Shown here: positions 16,929 through 25,439 of the stretch, one piece after another
Layout: each line of letters begins with the position of its first letter
How positions within the stretch are numbered: position 1 is the stretch's first letter
DNA from: Variovorax sp. JS1663
Lineage (GTDB): Bacteria; Pseudomonadota; Gammaproteobacteria; Burkholderiales; Burkholderiaceae_C
Assembly (NCBI RefSeq): GCF_002157355.1
Contig: NZ_LYMK01000002.1
Span: 186,001 to 250,000 of the forward strand
DNA: 64,000 nt
Direction of reading: 5' to 3'
Position numbers and translations under genes: made by a program
The notes under the pieces: generated by a model
Databases searched by the model: none
The model's input: only the letters and a program-made list of their open reading frames with translations
Told to the model about the DNA's origin: nothing

Positions 16929-17906
16929 TCAGCCGAAGAGCCGCTTCCACCAGGAGGTCCGCGCGGTGCCATTCGACGTGCCGCCGGTGTGCGCGCGCCG
17001 CGGTGCGTTCGGGTCCAGCACCGCCGCGTAGCCCTCCAGCGCATGGACCACCGCGTTGACGCGCTCGCGCGCCATGCCGTGCGACCCCATCACCTGCGCC
17101 AGGCCTTCCAGCCCCGGCACCGCCTTCTCGGTCAGCGCCACGATGCCGGCCGCCACCGCGCAGGCGTCGTCGGGCGAGTCCATGCAGATCACGTGGTCGC
17201 CCAGCAGCTCGCGCCAGCGCGGCTCGCAATTGCGGCGGCGCTGCGCATCGGGAATCAGGAAGAACAGGTGGCAGGTCTCGGCCGCGGCGGCGATGGCCTC
17301 CTCGATCGGGATGTCCTCGTCCAGCTTCTCGCCGATCAGCGCCTCCACCTGGTGGCGCGAGACCGCGGGGTAGGGCAGCTCGTCGCCCGTCATGAACAGG
17401 TAGCCGCGCTTGTTCCGCTTGGCCCAGCAGTCGAAGTCGGTGTGCTGCGCGATCACGTAGAAGGCCAGCTCGTAGCTCTCCGAGCCGCTCCCGCCGCCGC
17501 CGCCTTCCAGGTAGCTCCAGGTCAGCCACTGGTCCATCAGTTCGGCGGTGGACTCGTACTGGCCCACCTGCAGCGGCGCCTGGTCGGAGGTGGCGTCGCC
17601 GATCGCCATGAACATCAGCTGCGGATCGGCCACGCCGCAGTCGGTCAAGAGCTTCATGAAGTTGGGCAGCTCGCGGCGCGCCAGAGTCTGCGGGATGTCG
17701 CCCATCGAGCCGGTCACGTCGAGCGCGAAGGCGATGGCCAGCGAGTTCGGATGGTCCGCGTTGTCGCGCGACTCGCGCAGCATCAGGCCCTTGGGGTTCA
17801 TCAGCGCATGGGTGGCGTCCTGCCGGAAGACCTCGGCGCCGGAGCGGCTGGCGCGATCGGCCACCAGGGCCGCGTGCGCGGCGTGCGAGTAGTTTCCGTA
17901 GCCCAT
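16929..17906 (-). CDS. vWA (MIDAS) domain protein
   Basis: A 325-residue cytoplasmic protein with no signal peptide. A von Willebrand factor A domain begins at about residue 56; its metal site reads DVTGSM (Asp63, Thr65, Ser67), close to the canonical D-x-S-x-S. A later YLFMTGDELPYP segment resembles the third metal-site strand. The first 55 residues (GNYSHAAHAALVADRA ... RDNADHPNSL) form a short family-specific N-terminal part. Bacterial vWA proteins of this kind often act as metal-dependent scaffolds with kinases, phosphatases or AAA ATPases. It sits between the zinc-ribbon pseudokinase and the PurA-like gene in one operon. Confidence 0.85.
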   Translation of the reverse strand: MGYGNYSHAAHAALVADRASRSGAEVFRQDATHALMNPKGLMLRESRDNADHPNSLAIAFALDVTGSMGDIPQTLARRELPNFMKLLTDCGVADPQLMFMAIGDATSDQAPLQVGQYESTAELMDQWLTWSYLEGGGGGSGSESYELAFYVIAQHTDFDCWAKRNKRGYLFMTGDELPYPAVSRHQVEALIGEKLDEDIPIEEAIAAAAETCHLFFLIPDAQRRRNCEPRWRELLGDHVICMDSPDDACAVAAGIVALTEKAVPGLEGLAQVMGSHGMARERVNAVVHALEGYAAVLDPNAPRRAHTGGTSNGTARTSWWKRLFG

Positions 17907-17936
17907 GTTGCCGGTTCTCCTGTTGTTGGCGTTGGA

Positions 17937-18911
17937 TCAGGTGCCAGGCGGCGGCACCGGTTCGAAGTGGACGAACTGCGGCGCGCCGAAGGCCGCGCGC
18001 GCTGCATCCGACAGCGCGGCCTCGATGCCGCGCGCGCCCAGGCGGTCGCAGGCGCCGGTGTTCTCGCTGCATTCGTGCAGCAACGTGGCCAGCGGACCGG
18101 GCGTGCGCGGGCCGAGGCCGGGCGCCGCGCCGTCCGCTGTGCCGTGCAGCAGGGCGCGCAGGGTCCAGGCCGACTGCTGGAGGTCGCGCGCGGCCATCGC
18201 GCGATCGGCATGCGGCCTTGCCTGCGACCAGCCGATCAGCAGCACGCCATGGTCGCGCGGATGCACCAGCGCATGCTCGGGCGCGAGGGCGCCATGGCAC
18301 CAGCCGGCGTCGTGCACGAAGGCCAGCACCTCCAGCATGCGCCGCCAGATCCAGACCGCATGGCGCGGATCGATTCCCTGCGCATGGTTCCGGCGCACCG
18401 CTTCCAGGCTGCCCCAGAAGCCGGTCGGATGCCGCAGCGCCAGCGCCTCGCGCGCCTGCTCGCTCCAGCCCTCGGCCAGGCCGGTGCCGATGGGCTGCGG
18501 CAGCCGCCGCGTGAAGTAGGCCGCGCCCGCGACGTCCAATGACTGCAGGGCGCCGAGCGCCGCCGCCTCGCGGGCCAGCGCCTTCGCGCCGCGGTCGTCG
18601 AGCGCCAGCTTGAGGGTCACGCGCTCGGGCAGCGCGCCGAGCCGTTCGGCCAGCAGCACCTCGGCATGCTCGCCGCGGCCCAGCGGCGCCAGCACCCGGT
18701 AGTGCGCGCCGCGCCATTGCAGCAGGCGCCTGCCGCCTTCGTGCGCCTGCTGCGCGCGCCGCAGCGCTGCGCGGAAGTCTTCGCGCCGGACTGTCTCCTC
18801 GCCGCGCACGACGGTGGCGCCGCAGTAGGCGCATTCCACCGTGCGCCAGCGCGCCGCGCGGGGCAGCGGTGCCGAGCATTGGGGACAGCTGAGGGCGAGA
18901 AGCGCAGGCAT
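17937..18911 (-). CDS. Zinc-ribbon plus protein-kinase-like protein (probable pseudokinase)
   Basis: A 324-residue protein. The N-terminus is a zinc ribbon with cysteine pairs at 9/12 and 27/30 (CPQC, CAYC). A kinase-like domain runs from about 71 to the end: glycine-rich loop (YRVLAPLGRGEHAEV), the ATP lysine in VTLKLA at 101, an alpha-C glutamate near 115. The catalytic HRDLKPEN is replaced by HGALAPEHAL at 206-215 (Asp to Ala208, Asn to His213), and DFG by GWS at 227-229. Loss of both catalytic and metal-binding acids predicts that it binds but does not phosphorylate. It is the first gene of the operon, 30 bases before the vWA gene. A role as sensor or scaffold is inference. Confidence 0.8.
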   Translation of the reverse strand: MPALLALSCPQCSAPLPRAARWRTVECAYCGATVVRGEETVRREDFRAALRRAQQAHEGGRRLLQWRGAHYRVLAPLGRGEHAEVLLAERLGALPERVTLKLALDDRGAKALAREAAALGALQSLDVAGAAYFTRRLPQPIGTGLAEGWSEQAREALALRHPTGFWGSLEAVRRNHAQGIDPRHAVWIWRRMLEVLAFVHDAGWCHGALAPEHALVHPRDHGVLLIGWSQARPHADRAMAARDLQQSAWTLRALLHGTADGAAPGLGPRTPGPLATLLHECSENTGACDRLGARGIEAALSDAARAAFGAPQFVHFEPVPPPGT

Positions 18912-18942
18912 TGGGGGCGAAGCCTATCCGATGACGCGCGAT

Positions 18943-19431
18943 TCAGCGAGGGTGCGGATGCCCGGCGCGCCAACGCCAGGGTGGCACCGGGTTGCGGTCC
19001 GCCCACAGGCCGGCGCGCTTGCCCTTGGCCTCGAACTCGGCGAACGCGTACTGGCCGCGCTCGCCCGGCGGTTGTTCGTCCGCATAGCCGCGGGCCCACC
19101 ACGCCAGGCCCAGCGTGAGCATCCCCAGGCCGGCATCCAGCGTCTTCGGGCAGCGCGCCTCGGCGCATGATTCAGGCGCCACGCGCACGCGGCAGACCCG
19201 GCGGTGATAGCGATCGTCCTCGCCGCAGTCCAGCCGCGCCTCCTTCCGGTAGGCGATGCGCGACAGCGCCTGCTTCGCGCGCCGGCCGAAGGGCTGGTTC
19301 AGCTCGGGCGCATCGATCGCATGCAGCCGCACGGTGAGCTGGCGGAAGGCGCCGGGCTCGCCGCATCGGACCTTGAGGGTGTCGCCGTCGCTGATGGCGA
19401 CGACCAGGCAGAAGAGGGCAGCGGAAAACAT
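18943..19431 (-). CDS. Thermonuclease (SNase)-family protein
   Basis: A 162-residue exported protein with a short hydrophobic N-terminus (MFSAALFCLVVAI) leading straight into the SNase fold: DGDTLKV (metal-binding Asp), VRLHAIDAPE with Arg35 and Glu43 in the positions of the classic nuclease, and GRRAKQALSRIAY. It should hydrolyse DNA or RNA with calcium in the periplasm or outside the cell. The start at 19431 is the ATG nearest the signal sequence. It lies 31 bases upstream of the zinc-ribbon pseudokinase on the same strand, so co-transcription with that operon is possible. Confidence 0.82.
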   Translation of the reverse strand: MFSAALFCLVVAISDGDTLKVRCGEPGAFRQLTVRLHAIDAPELNQPFGRRAKQALSRIAYRKEARLDCGEDDRYHRRVCRVRVAPESCAEARCPKTLDAGLGMLTLGLAWWARGYADEQPPGERGQYAFAEFEAKGKRAGLWADRNPVPPWRWRAGHPHPR

Positions 19432-19469
19432 CGGGCCAAAGGCCTCGATCCTAGCGGGCCGGGATGGGC

Positions 19470-20375
19470 TCAGTCCTCGTCGATCGCGTCGAAGCGCGCA
19501 GCCAGGAAGTCGATCAGCCCGCGCACGGCCGGCAGCAGCCCGCGGCGCGAAGCGAACACCGCATGCACGATCTCGCGTCGCGGCGCCCAGGCCGGCAGCA
19601 CGCGCACCAGCTGGCCGGCCTCGATCTGGTCGCACACCATCATGGTCGGCAACTGCACCACGCCGACGCCCGCCACCGCCGCCGCGCGCAGCGCCAGCAT
19701 GCTGCGCGTGACCAGGCGCGGGCCATGGTGGATCGCCACCTGCGCTGCCTCCGGGCCGAACAAGGTCCAGGCGTGCTCGCCCTGCGGCAGCCCGAGCGCC
19801 AGGCTGGGCAGCCGCGTGAGCTCGGCCGGCGCCTGCGGCGTGCCGTGCGCCGCCAGCAGCGCGGGGCTGGCGACCAGACACTGGCCGCGGTCGGCCAGCA
19901 CGCGCAGCACCAGGTCGCTGTCTTCCAGCGGCGGCGGGCGCACCCGGATCGCGACGTCGATGCCCTCGGCGATCACGTCCACGCGCCGGTTGGTCTCTTC
20001 CAGGTGCACCTCCACCATCGGATTGGCCGCCATGAAGGCCGCGACCATCTCGCCCACCCGCACGTCCAGCAGCGCGACCGGGCAGGTCATGCGCACGATC
20101 CCGCGCGGCGCCGAATGGGTGAGGGCGACCGCCTCGTCAGCCGCCTCCGCCTCGACCAGCATGGCGCGGCAGTGTGCATAGTAGGTCTGTCCGATCTCGG
20201 TCACCGAGAAGCGGCGCGTCGAGCGCATCACCAACTGCGCGTCCAGTCGCTCCTCCAGCAGCGCGATGCGGCGGCTCAGCTTGGACTTGGGCATGCCCAG
20301 CGCGCGGCCAGCGGGCGCGAAGCCGCCGTGGTCCACCACCTGCACGAAGTAGTAGAGGTCGTTCAGATCGCGCAT
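19470..20375 (-). CDS. LysR-family transcriptional regulator
   Basis: A 301-residue regulator with the LysR winged helix (MRDLNDLYYFVQVVDHGGFA, then MPKSKLSRRIALLEERL) and an effector domain from about residue 90. ATG 20375 gives the standard N-terminus; an in-frame ATG at 20444 adds 23 unlikely residues. It is divergent from the pirin gene (start 20502, 126 bases away) and so probably regulates pirin and the isochorismatase-like gene. LysR regulators divergent from pirin are common in burkholderial genomes. The effector is not known. Confidence 0.88.
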   Translation of the reverse strand: MRDLNDLYYFVQVVDHGGFAPAGRALGMPKSKLSRRIALLEERLDAQLVMRSTRRFSVTEIGQTYYAHCRAMLVEAEAADEAVALTHSAPRGIVRMTCPVALLDVRVGEMVAAFMAANPMVEVHLEETNRRVDVIAEGIDVAIRVRPPPLEDSDLVLRVLADRGQCLVASPALLAAHGTPQAPAELTRLPSLALGLPQGEHAWTLFGPEAAQVAIHHGPRLVTRSMLALRAAAVAGVGVVQLPTMMVCDQIEAGQLVRVLPAWAPRREIVHAVFASRRGLLPAVRGLIDFLAARFDAIDED

Positions 20376-20501
20376 GCCTTCATCGTTCCTCGCATAGGAC
20401 TCTGCAGGCGAATTCTGCCGTCTACCCATATCGATTCCTGGCACCTACTCTTGCCTCATGCATCGGGGACCCTCGTCCCCGGCTCGAAGGAGATGAGAGA
20501 G

Positions 20502-21374
20502 ATGAGCATGAAGAAGATCGTCGGCGTCTACAGCGCCCCGCGCCCGCACTGGGTGGGCGACGGCTTTCCGGTGCGTTCGCTGTTTTCCTACCAGAGCCTC
20601 GGCGCGGAGCTGTGCCCTTTCCTGATGCTCGACTACGCCGGCCCGGCGCAGTTCGCACCGGCTGCGCGGCCACGCGGCGTGGGCGTGCATCCGCACCGCG
20701 GCTTCGAGACCGTCACCATCGTCTACCAGGGCGAGGTGGACCACCGCGATTCCACCGGCGCCGGCGGCCACATCGGACCCGGCGACGTGCAGTGGATGAC
20801 GGCCGCCTCGGGCATCCTGCACGAGGAATTCCATTCCGAGGCCTTCACCCGCGAGGGCGGCACGCTCGAGATGGTGCAGCTGTGGGTCAACCTGCCGGCG
20901 CGCGACAAGCGGGCGGCGCCGGGCTACCAGACCCTGCTGGACCGCGATATCCCGAGTGTCGAGCTGGCGGGCGGCGCCGGCCGCGTGCGGGTGATCGCCG
21001 GTGATTTCGAGGGCCACGCTGGACCGGCGCGCACCTTCACGCCGATGAACGTGTGGGACCTGCGGCTCCTGCAAGGCCGCTCGACGCGACTCGAAGCGCC
21101 GCAGGGCCACACCCTGGCGCTGGTCGTGCTGCGCGGCGCGGCGCGCGTCAACGGCGGCGAGCCGGTGCGCGAGGCGCAGCTCGTGCAGTTCGGGCGCGAG
21201 GGCGAGGGCATCGACATCGAGGCCGACGCCGACGCCACGCTGCTCGTGCTGTCCGGCGAGCCCATCGACGAGCCGGTGGTCGGTTACGGCCCGTTCGTCA
21301 TGAACACCGAGGCCGAGATCGCGCAGGCGGTCGAGGACTTCAACCGCGGCCGCTTCGGCCGCGCCCTTCACTGA
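20502..21374 (+). CDS. Pirin-family protein (quercetinase-like cupin)
   Basis: A 290-residue bicupin. The N-terminal cupin carries the iron-binding HPHRGFETVTIV motif with the later HEEFHSE pair, the metal set known from pirins. Bacterial pirins include quercetin dioxygenases and modulators of central metabolism. ATG 20502 was chosen because AAGGAG lies 9 bases upstream; an in-frame ATG at 20493 would touch the ribosome site. It is followed after 89 bases by an isochorismatase-like hydrolase and is divergent from a LysR regulator. Confidence 0.9.
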   Translation: MSMKKIVGVYSAPRPHWVGDGFPVRSLFSYQSLGAELCPFLMLDYAGPAQFAPAARPRGVGVHPHRGFETVTIVYQGEVDHRDSTGAGGHIGPGDVQWMTAASGILHEEFHSEAFTREGGTLEMVQLWVNLPARDKRAAPGYQTLLDRDIPSVELAGGAGRVRVIAGDFEGHAGPARTFTPMNVWDLRLLQGRSTRLEAPQGHTLALVVLRGAARVNGGEPVREAQLVQFGREGEGIDIEADADATLLVLSGEPIDEPVVGYGPFVMNTEAEIAQAVEDFNRGRFGRALH

Positions 21375-21463
21375 GGCCCGGGCGGCCCCCCAGCCGGGGT
21401 CGCCCGGGTCCGGTGCGTGTCCGCCCGGCAGGGCGTTTTTCAACCAAGCCAAAGGAATCCACC

Positions 21464-22084
21464 ATGTCCAAGCCCTACGCGCGCCTCGACAGGAACAACG
21501 CCGCCGTCCTCTTCGTCGACCACCAGACCGGCTTGCTCTCGCTGGTGCGCGACATCGATCCCGACAAGTTCAAGAACAACGTGCTGGCGCTGGCCGACCT
21601 GGCCAGCTACTTCAAGCTGCCCACCATCCTGACCACCAGCTTCGAGACCGGCCCGAACGGCCCGCTGGTGCCCGAGCTCAGGGCCCAGTTCCCCGGCGCG
21701 CCCTACATCCCACGCCCCGGCCAGATCAACGCCTGGGACAACGAGGAGTTCGTGCAGGCGGTGAAGGCCACCGGCCGGAAGCAACTCATCATCGCCGGCG
21801 TGGTGACCGAGGTCTGTGTCGCCTTTCCCGCGCTGGCGGCGCTGGAGGAGGGCTTCGAGGTCTTCGTGGTGACCGATGCCTCGGGCACCTTCAACGAGCT
21901 CACGCGCCACTCGGCCTGGGACCGCATGACCGCCGCCGGCGCCCAGCTGATGACCTGGTTCGGCGTGGCCTGCGAGCTGCACCGCGACTGGCGCAACGAC
22001 GTCGAGGGGCTGGGCACGCTGTTCGCCAACCACATCCCCGACTACCGCAACCTGATGACCAGCTACCGCACGCTGGCGAAGTAA
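21464..22084 (+). CDS. Isochorismatase-family hydrolase, YcaC-like
   Basis: A 206-residue cysteine hydrolase. Asp19 (FVDHQTG) and Cys118 (VVTEVCVAFPAL) match the catalytic positions of YcaC-type enzymes, and the segment NAWDNEEFV is typical of that subgroup. The natural substrate of YcaC proteins is not firmly known; small amides or carbamates are likely. It has an AAAGGA ribosome site and lies downstream of pirin under the same LysR regulator. A decayed fragment follows it. Confidence 0.88.
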   Translation: MSKPYARLDRNNAAVLFVDHQTGLLSLVRDIDPDKFKNNVLALADLASYFKLPTILTTSFETGPNGPLVPELRAQFPGAPYIPRPGQINAWDNEEFVQAVKATGRKQLIIAGVVTEVCVAFPALAALEEGFEVFVVTDASGTFNELTRHSAWDRMTAAGAQLMTWFGVACELHRDWRNDVEGLGTLFANHIPDYRNLMTSYRTLAK

Positions 22085-22103
22085 GACAGCACCCCCCAGG
22101 AGC

Positions 22104-22226
22104 CCGCCATGCTCAACTGCCTCGCCCGGCGCGGTGTTCCCGCCCTACCGGCTGCTGATCGAGAGCTATGCGCGGGCGCAGGAAGTCGTGAAGAAGGGCG
22201 AGATGTTCGATTCGATGCGCGGCTGA
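22104..22226 (+). other. Gene debris: pasted 32-bp fragment and orphan C-terminus
   Basis: The short stretch after the isochorismatase gene has two parts. Bases 22104-22135 match bases 25801-25832, inside the lipoprotein gene, at 31 of 32 positions. From about 22133 an open frame reads VFPPYRLLIESYARAQEVV and ends at the TGA of about 22226; it looks like the end of a protein with no beginning. I do not recognise the parent protein. No ribosome site or complete gene is present, so this is read as rearrangement debris. Confidence 0.45.
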
Positions 22227-23192
22227 TCATCCTCTGTCCGGCACGGCATCGGCCGATCGCAATGCCTGCACCGCCTCTTGCAAGGCCTGCAGCACCCGCG
22301 CCAGCGCCGGGCTGGGCTCCTGCCGGTCCCACACCATCCCCACCGGTCCCACGTCGGAGGTCAGCGACAGCGGCAGTATCGACAGCAGCCCCAGTTGCTG
22401 GTAGTGGTGCGCCGCCTCGCCGGAGAGCACGCCGATGCAGCGGCTCTCGCGCATCAGCGCCTGGTTGAGCGTGGGGGAGGTCGACTCGATCCAGGCTGCG
22501 GGCGGAGCCAGACCCTGCTCGACGAAGGTGGCATCGATGGCGCGGCGCAGCGCCGTGTGCTGCGGCGGCAGGATCCACGGATAGACCGTGGCCTTGGCCC
22601 ACGAGACGCTGGGGGTGCGCAGCAACGGATGCCTGCGGCCGGTGACGATGCAATGCGGGTCCTTGAACAGCGCCTCGCTGTGCACCTGGGCGCCGAAGGC
22701 CCGCTCGTCCAGGCGGCCCACGATCAGGTCCAGCTCGCGGCGCTCGAAGCGGGCCCACAGTCCGGCCGCCGTGTCTTCCACCACCTCGATGCGCACCGGC
22801 TCGGCCTGCGCTGCGAGCGCGAGCAGGGCGCGCGGCAGCAGGCCCGCGCTCGCCACCAGCATGCTGCCGATGCGCACTGCGCCCAGCGTGCCGGCCGCCA
22901 CGGCCGCGAGCTCCTGCTGCAGTTGGCGCGAATCCGCCACCATGCGCCGCGCATGGCGCAGCGCCACCGGCAGGTACGGGCTGGGCCGGATCTGCCGACC
23001 GCGGTGGAACAGCGGCACGCCCAGCGCGGCCTCTATCTCCGCCAGCCATTGCGACACCGCCGGCTGGCTCGCGCCCAGTGCCTCGGCGGCAGCCGTCAGG
23101 CTGCCGTGTTGCTCGACCGCCAGCAGGATCTCCAGGTGCCGCAGCCGCAGGCGGCGCAGGTTCAGCGCCAGCTGGCGCGCCTCGTCGTGCAT
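22227..23192 (-). CDS. LysR-family transcriptional regulator
   Basis: A 321-residue LysR protein with helix-turn-helix LEILLAVEQHGSLTAAAEAL followed by SQPAVSQWLAEIEAALG, and an effector domain from about residue 100. The ATG at 23192 starts MHDEARQLALNLRRLRLRHLE, the slightly longer N-terminus seen in regulators next to Bug proteins. Only 21 bases separate it from the start of the truncated Bug gene on the other strand, too little for a normal divergent promoter region. Its own promoter may therefore be damaged or lie within the debris. Confidence 0.87.
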   Translation of the reverse strand: MHDEARQLALNLRRLRLRHLEILLAVEQHGSLTAAAEALGASQPAVSQWLAEIEAALGVPLFHRGRQIRPSPYLPVALRHARRMVADSRQLQQELAAVAAGTLGAVRIGSMLVASAGLLPRALLALAAQAEPVRIEVVEDTAAGLWARFERRELDLIVGRLDERAFGAQVHSEALFKDPHCIVTGRRHPLLRTPSVSWAKATVYPWILPPQHTALRRAIDATFVEQGLAPPAAWIESTSPTLNQALMRESRCIGVLSGEAAHHYQQLGLLSILPLSLTSDVGPVGMVWDRQEPSPALARVLQALQEAVQALRSADAVPDRG

Positions 23193-23213
23193 AACAAATC
23201 GCGATGAATCCAG

Positions 23214-23996
23214 ATGAAAGAAAACAAGTCCGGCGCCAGCGGCAACATCGGCGCCGACAGCGTCGCGCGCTCGGCACCTGACGGCTACACGCTGATGCTC
23301 ACGGCCGCTCCTTTCGCGATCGCACCCGCGGTGTTCAAGAGCCTGAGCTTCGACCCGGTCAAGGACTTCACCCCGGTGGCCCAGATCGCGAGCGTGCCGC
23401 TGCTGGTCGTGACCCGCGCCGAGTCGCCGTTGCGAAGCATCGCCGACCTGGCCGCTGCCGCGAAGAAGGACGGCAATGCCATCAGCTATGCGACCTTCGG
23501 CAATGGCGCCCCGCCGCACCTGGTGGGCGAGCGCATGAAGTCGCTGGGCGGCTTCCACATGACCCACGTGCCCTACAAGGGCGGGCAGGCGGCGCTGCCG
23601 GACATCCTCTCGGGCCAGATCGGCGTGGCCATCATGGACGTGGTCTCGATGACGCCGCTGATCAAGGCCGGCCGCCTGCGCGCGCTCGCCATCACCGGAC
23701 CGAAGCGCTCGCCGGCCTTCCCCGAGGTGCCGACGCTGGCGCAGGCCAGCATTCCCTTCGACACGGTCGGCTGGTACGCGGTGTTCGGGCCGGCGGGCCT
23801 GGACCCGGCCATCGCGACCCGGCTCAACGCCGCGCTGCACAAGGTGATGGCCCGGCCCGACATGCGCAGCCTGCTGATCGACGGCGGCTCCATGCCGGTG
23901 GACCCGCAGACACCCGCCCAATGGGCGGCCGCCTTCAAGGACAACGTGCAGGTCTGGGGCCAGGTCGCGCGCGAGTCCGGTGCCTCCGTCGATTGA
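23214..23996 (+). pseudogene. Bug-family (TctC-like) solute-binding protein, 5' truncated
   Basis: The frame encodes 260 residues that align with Bug proteins only from the middle of their first lobe: it begins MKENKSGASGNIGADSVARS, equivalent to about residue 64 of the intact Bug protein at 48344-49312 (ENKPGAGG). The signal peptide and first 60 or so residues are missing, so the product could not be exported or fold normally. The rest of the frame is intact to the stop, which implies a recent deletion. Bug proteins bind carboxylates for tripartite transporters or for sensing. The downstream hydrolase and NTF2-like genes probably shared its operon. Confidence 0.75.
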
Positions 23997-24003
23997 AGGT
24001 CCC

Positions 24004-24951
24004 ATGCCGCTGTCTCCCGCGCTGTCTTCCATCGTTTCCGATGCGGCCGTGCACGAGGTCGAGATCGTGTGTGATCTGGTCTATGGCCGCGGCCTGGTGC
24101 AGCGTGGCCGGCCGGGCGGGCCGGTTGAGCGTGCGCTGGCGCTCGATCTCTACCGGCCCGTCGATCCGCCGCCGCCGGGCCAACTGCGTCCGGCCTTGAT
24201 CCTCGCTTTCGGCGGCGCCTTCCACCGTGGCTGCAAGGAAGACGACGCCTTCGAGGCGGAGGGCGGCAACACCGCGGTGGCCGAGTACTGCCTGCGCTTC
24301 GCCCGGCGCGGCTACGTGGCCTGCGCGATCGACTACCGGCTGGTCCCCGAGGATCCGGAGCCCGGCGACACCCCTGTAGTCAACTCGCCCGGGCGTATCC
24401 CGACCTCGCGCGTGGCCGTGGTGCGCCAGCTGCTGCAGCTGCCGCCCGCCACGCCCGACATGCTGTGGCGCGGCATCGAGGCCGCCAGCGACGACATGGC
24501 CGCCGCCACCCGCTTCGTGCGACGCCAGGCCGATGCCTGGCAGGTCGACCCGGCGCGCATCGCCATCGGCGGCTTCTCCGCTGGTGCGCGCACCGCGCTC
24601 AACGTGGCCTTCGGCGAGCAGGTGCCGGTGGCGGCGGTGCTGGCGCTGTCCGGCTACATGGACGACGAGGACCTGGCACGGCACCTGGCACGCCTGCCCG
24701 GCCGCGGCCCGGCGGTGCTGGTGGTCAGCGCCGAGCACGACCTGGACTATGTGTTCGCCGCCGCGCCCGGCATGGCAGCCCGCCTGCGCCAGGCCGGCCT
24801 GCGCTGCGAGCAGGTCCAGGTGCCCGGCGTCGGTCATTTCTACCGCGGCGAGGCGGCCGCCCGCTACGATCCGGATCGGGGCGGCCCCACCACCGTCGAG
24901 GGTGCCATGGACGCCTTCCTTCGCCGGGCCCTGGGCCCGGTCCCCGGATGA
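24004..24951 (+). CDS. Alpha/beta hydrolase (esterase-like)
   Basis: A 315-residue alpha/beta hydrolase. The oxyanion-hole region is FGGAFHRG, the nucleophile serine lies in GGFSAGAR (G-x-S-x-G), an acid follows in VVSAEHDLDY and the histidine in GVGHFYRGE. It resembles carboxylesterases of the BD-FAE/hormone-sensitive group and has no signal peptide, so it is cytoplasmic. It begins 7 bases after the Bug remnant and overlaps the next gene through ATGA, so all three were one transcription unit. The ester substrate is unknown. Confidence 0.82.
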   Translation: MPLSPALSSIVSDAAVHEVEIVCDLVYGRGLVQRGRPGGPVERALALDLYRPVDPPPPGQLRPALILAFGGAFHRGCKEDDAFEAEGGNTAVAEYCLRFARRGYVACAIDYRLVPEDPEPGDTPVVNSPGRIPTSRVAVVRQLLQLPPATPDMLWRGIEAASDDMAAATRFVRRQADAWQVDPARIAIGGFSAGARTALNVAFGEQVPVAAVLALSGYMDDEDLARHLARLPGRGPAVLVVSAEHDLDYVFAAAPGMAARLRQAGLRCEQVQVPGVGHFYRGEAAARYDPDRGGPTTVEGAMDAFLRRALGPVPG

Positions 24952-24965
24952 ACGAGGAGACCGCG

Positions 24966-25331
24966 ATGACCGAATCCTTCCTCCAGGCCTTCGCCGACGC
25001 GTGGAACCGCCACGACATCGACGCCCTGATGCAGTTCATGACCGAGGACTGCGTGTTCGAGGCCAGCGCCGGGCCCGAGGCCTGCGGCACCCGCTTCGTG
25101 GGGCAGCAGGCGGTGCGCGAAGGCTTCAGTCGCGTCTGGCACGACTATCCCGACGCCCAGTGGCTCGGCGCCCGGCATTTCATCGCCGGCGACCGCGGCG
25201 TCTCCGAATGGACCTTCGTCGGCACCCGCGCCAGCGATGGCGTGCGCATCGAGACCAACGGCTGCGACCACTTCACCTTCCGCGGCGGCCGCATCCAGCT
25301 CAAGAACTCCTGGCGCAAGGCCCGGACCTAG
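24966..25331 (+). CDS. NTF2-like (SnoaL) fold protein
   Basis: A 121-residue single-domain protein of the nuclear-transport-factor-2 superfamily: FADAWNRHDIDALMQFMTED is the typical N-terminal helix and cone strand, followed by the conserved FEA, GQQAVREGF and W segments. Members are small isomerases, dehydratases or ligand-binding proteins. The start at 24966 has GAGGAG 6 bases upstream; an earlier ATG at 24948 overlaps the hydrolase stop (ATGA) and would add six residues. It is coupled to the hydrolase gene and probably acts on a related compound. Confidence 0.8.
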   Translation: MTESFLQAFADAWNRHDIDALMQFMTEDCVFEASAGPEACGTRFVGQQAVREGFSRVWHDYPDAQWLGARHFIAGDRGVSEWTFVGTRASDGVRIETNGCDHFTFRGGRIQLKNSWRKART

Positions 25332-25439
25332 CCTCGGGGCGTGTCGCGCCGGCGCCCCGGCGACGCAAAAGTCGCTTGGGAAAGTAACCATTTGTGTGAT
25401 TCAATCGGCGGCGGAGTAGAGGACCGTCGAGGACATCCC

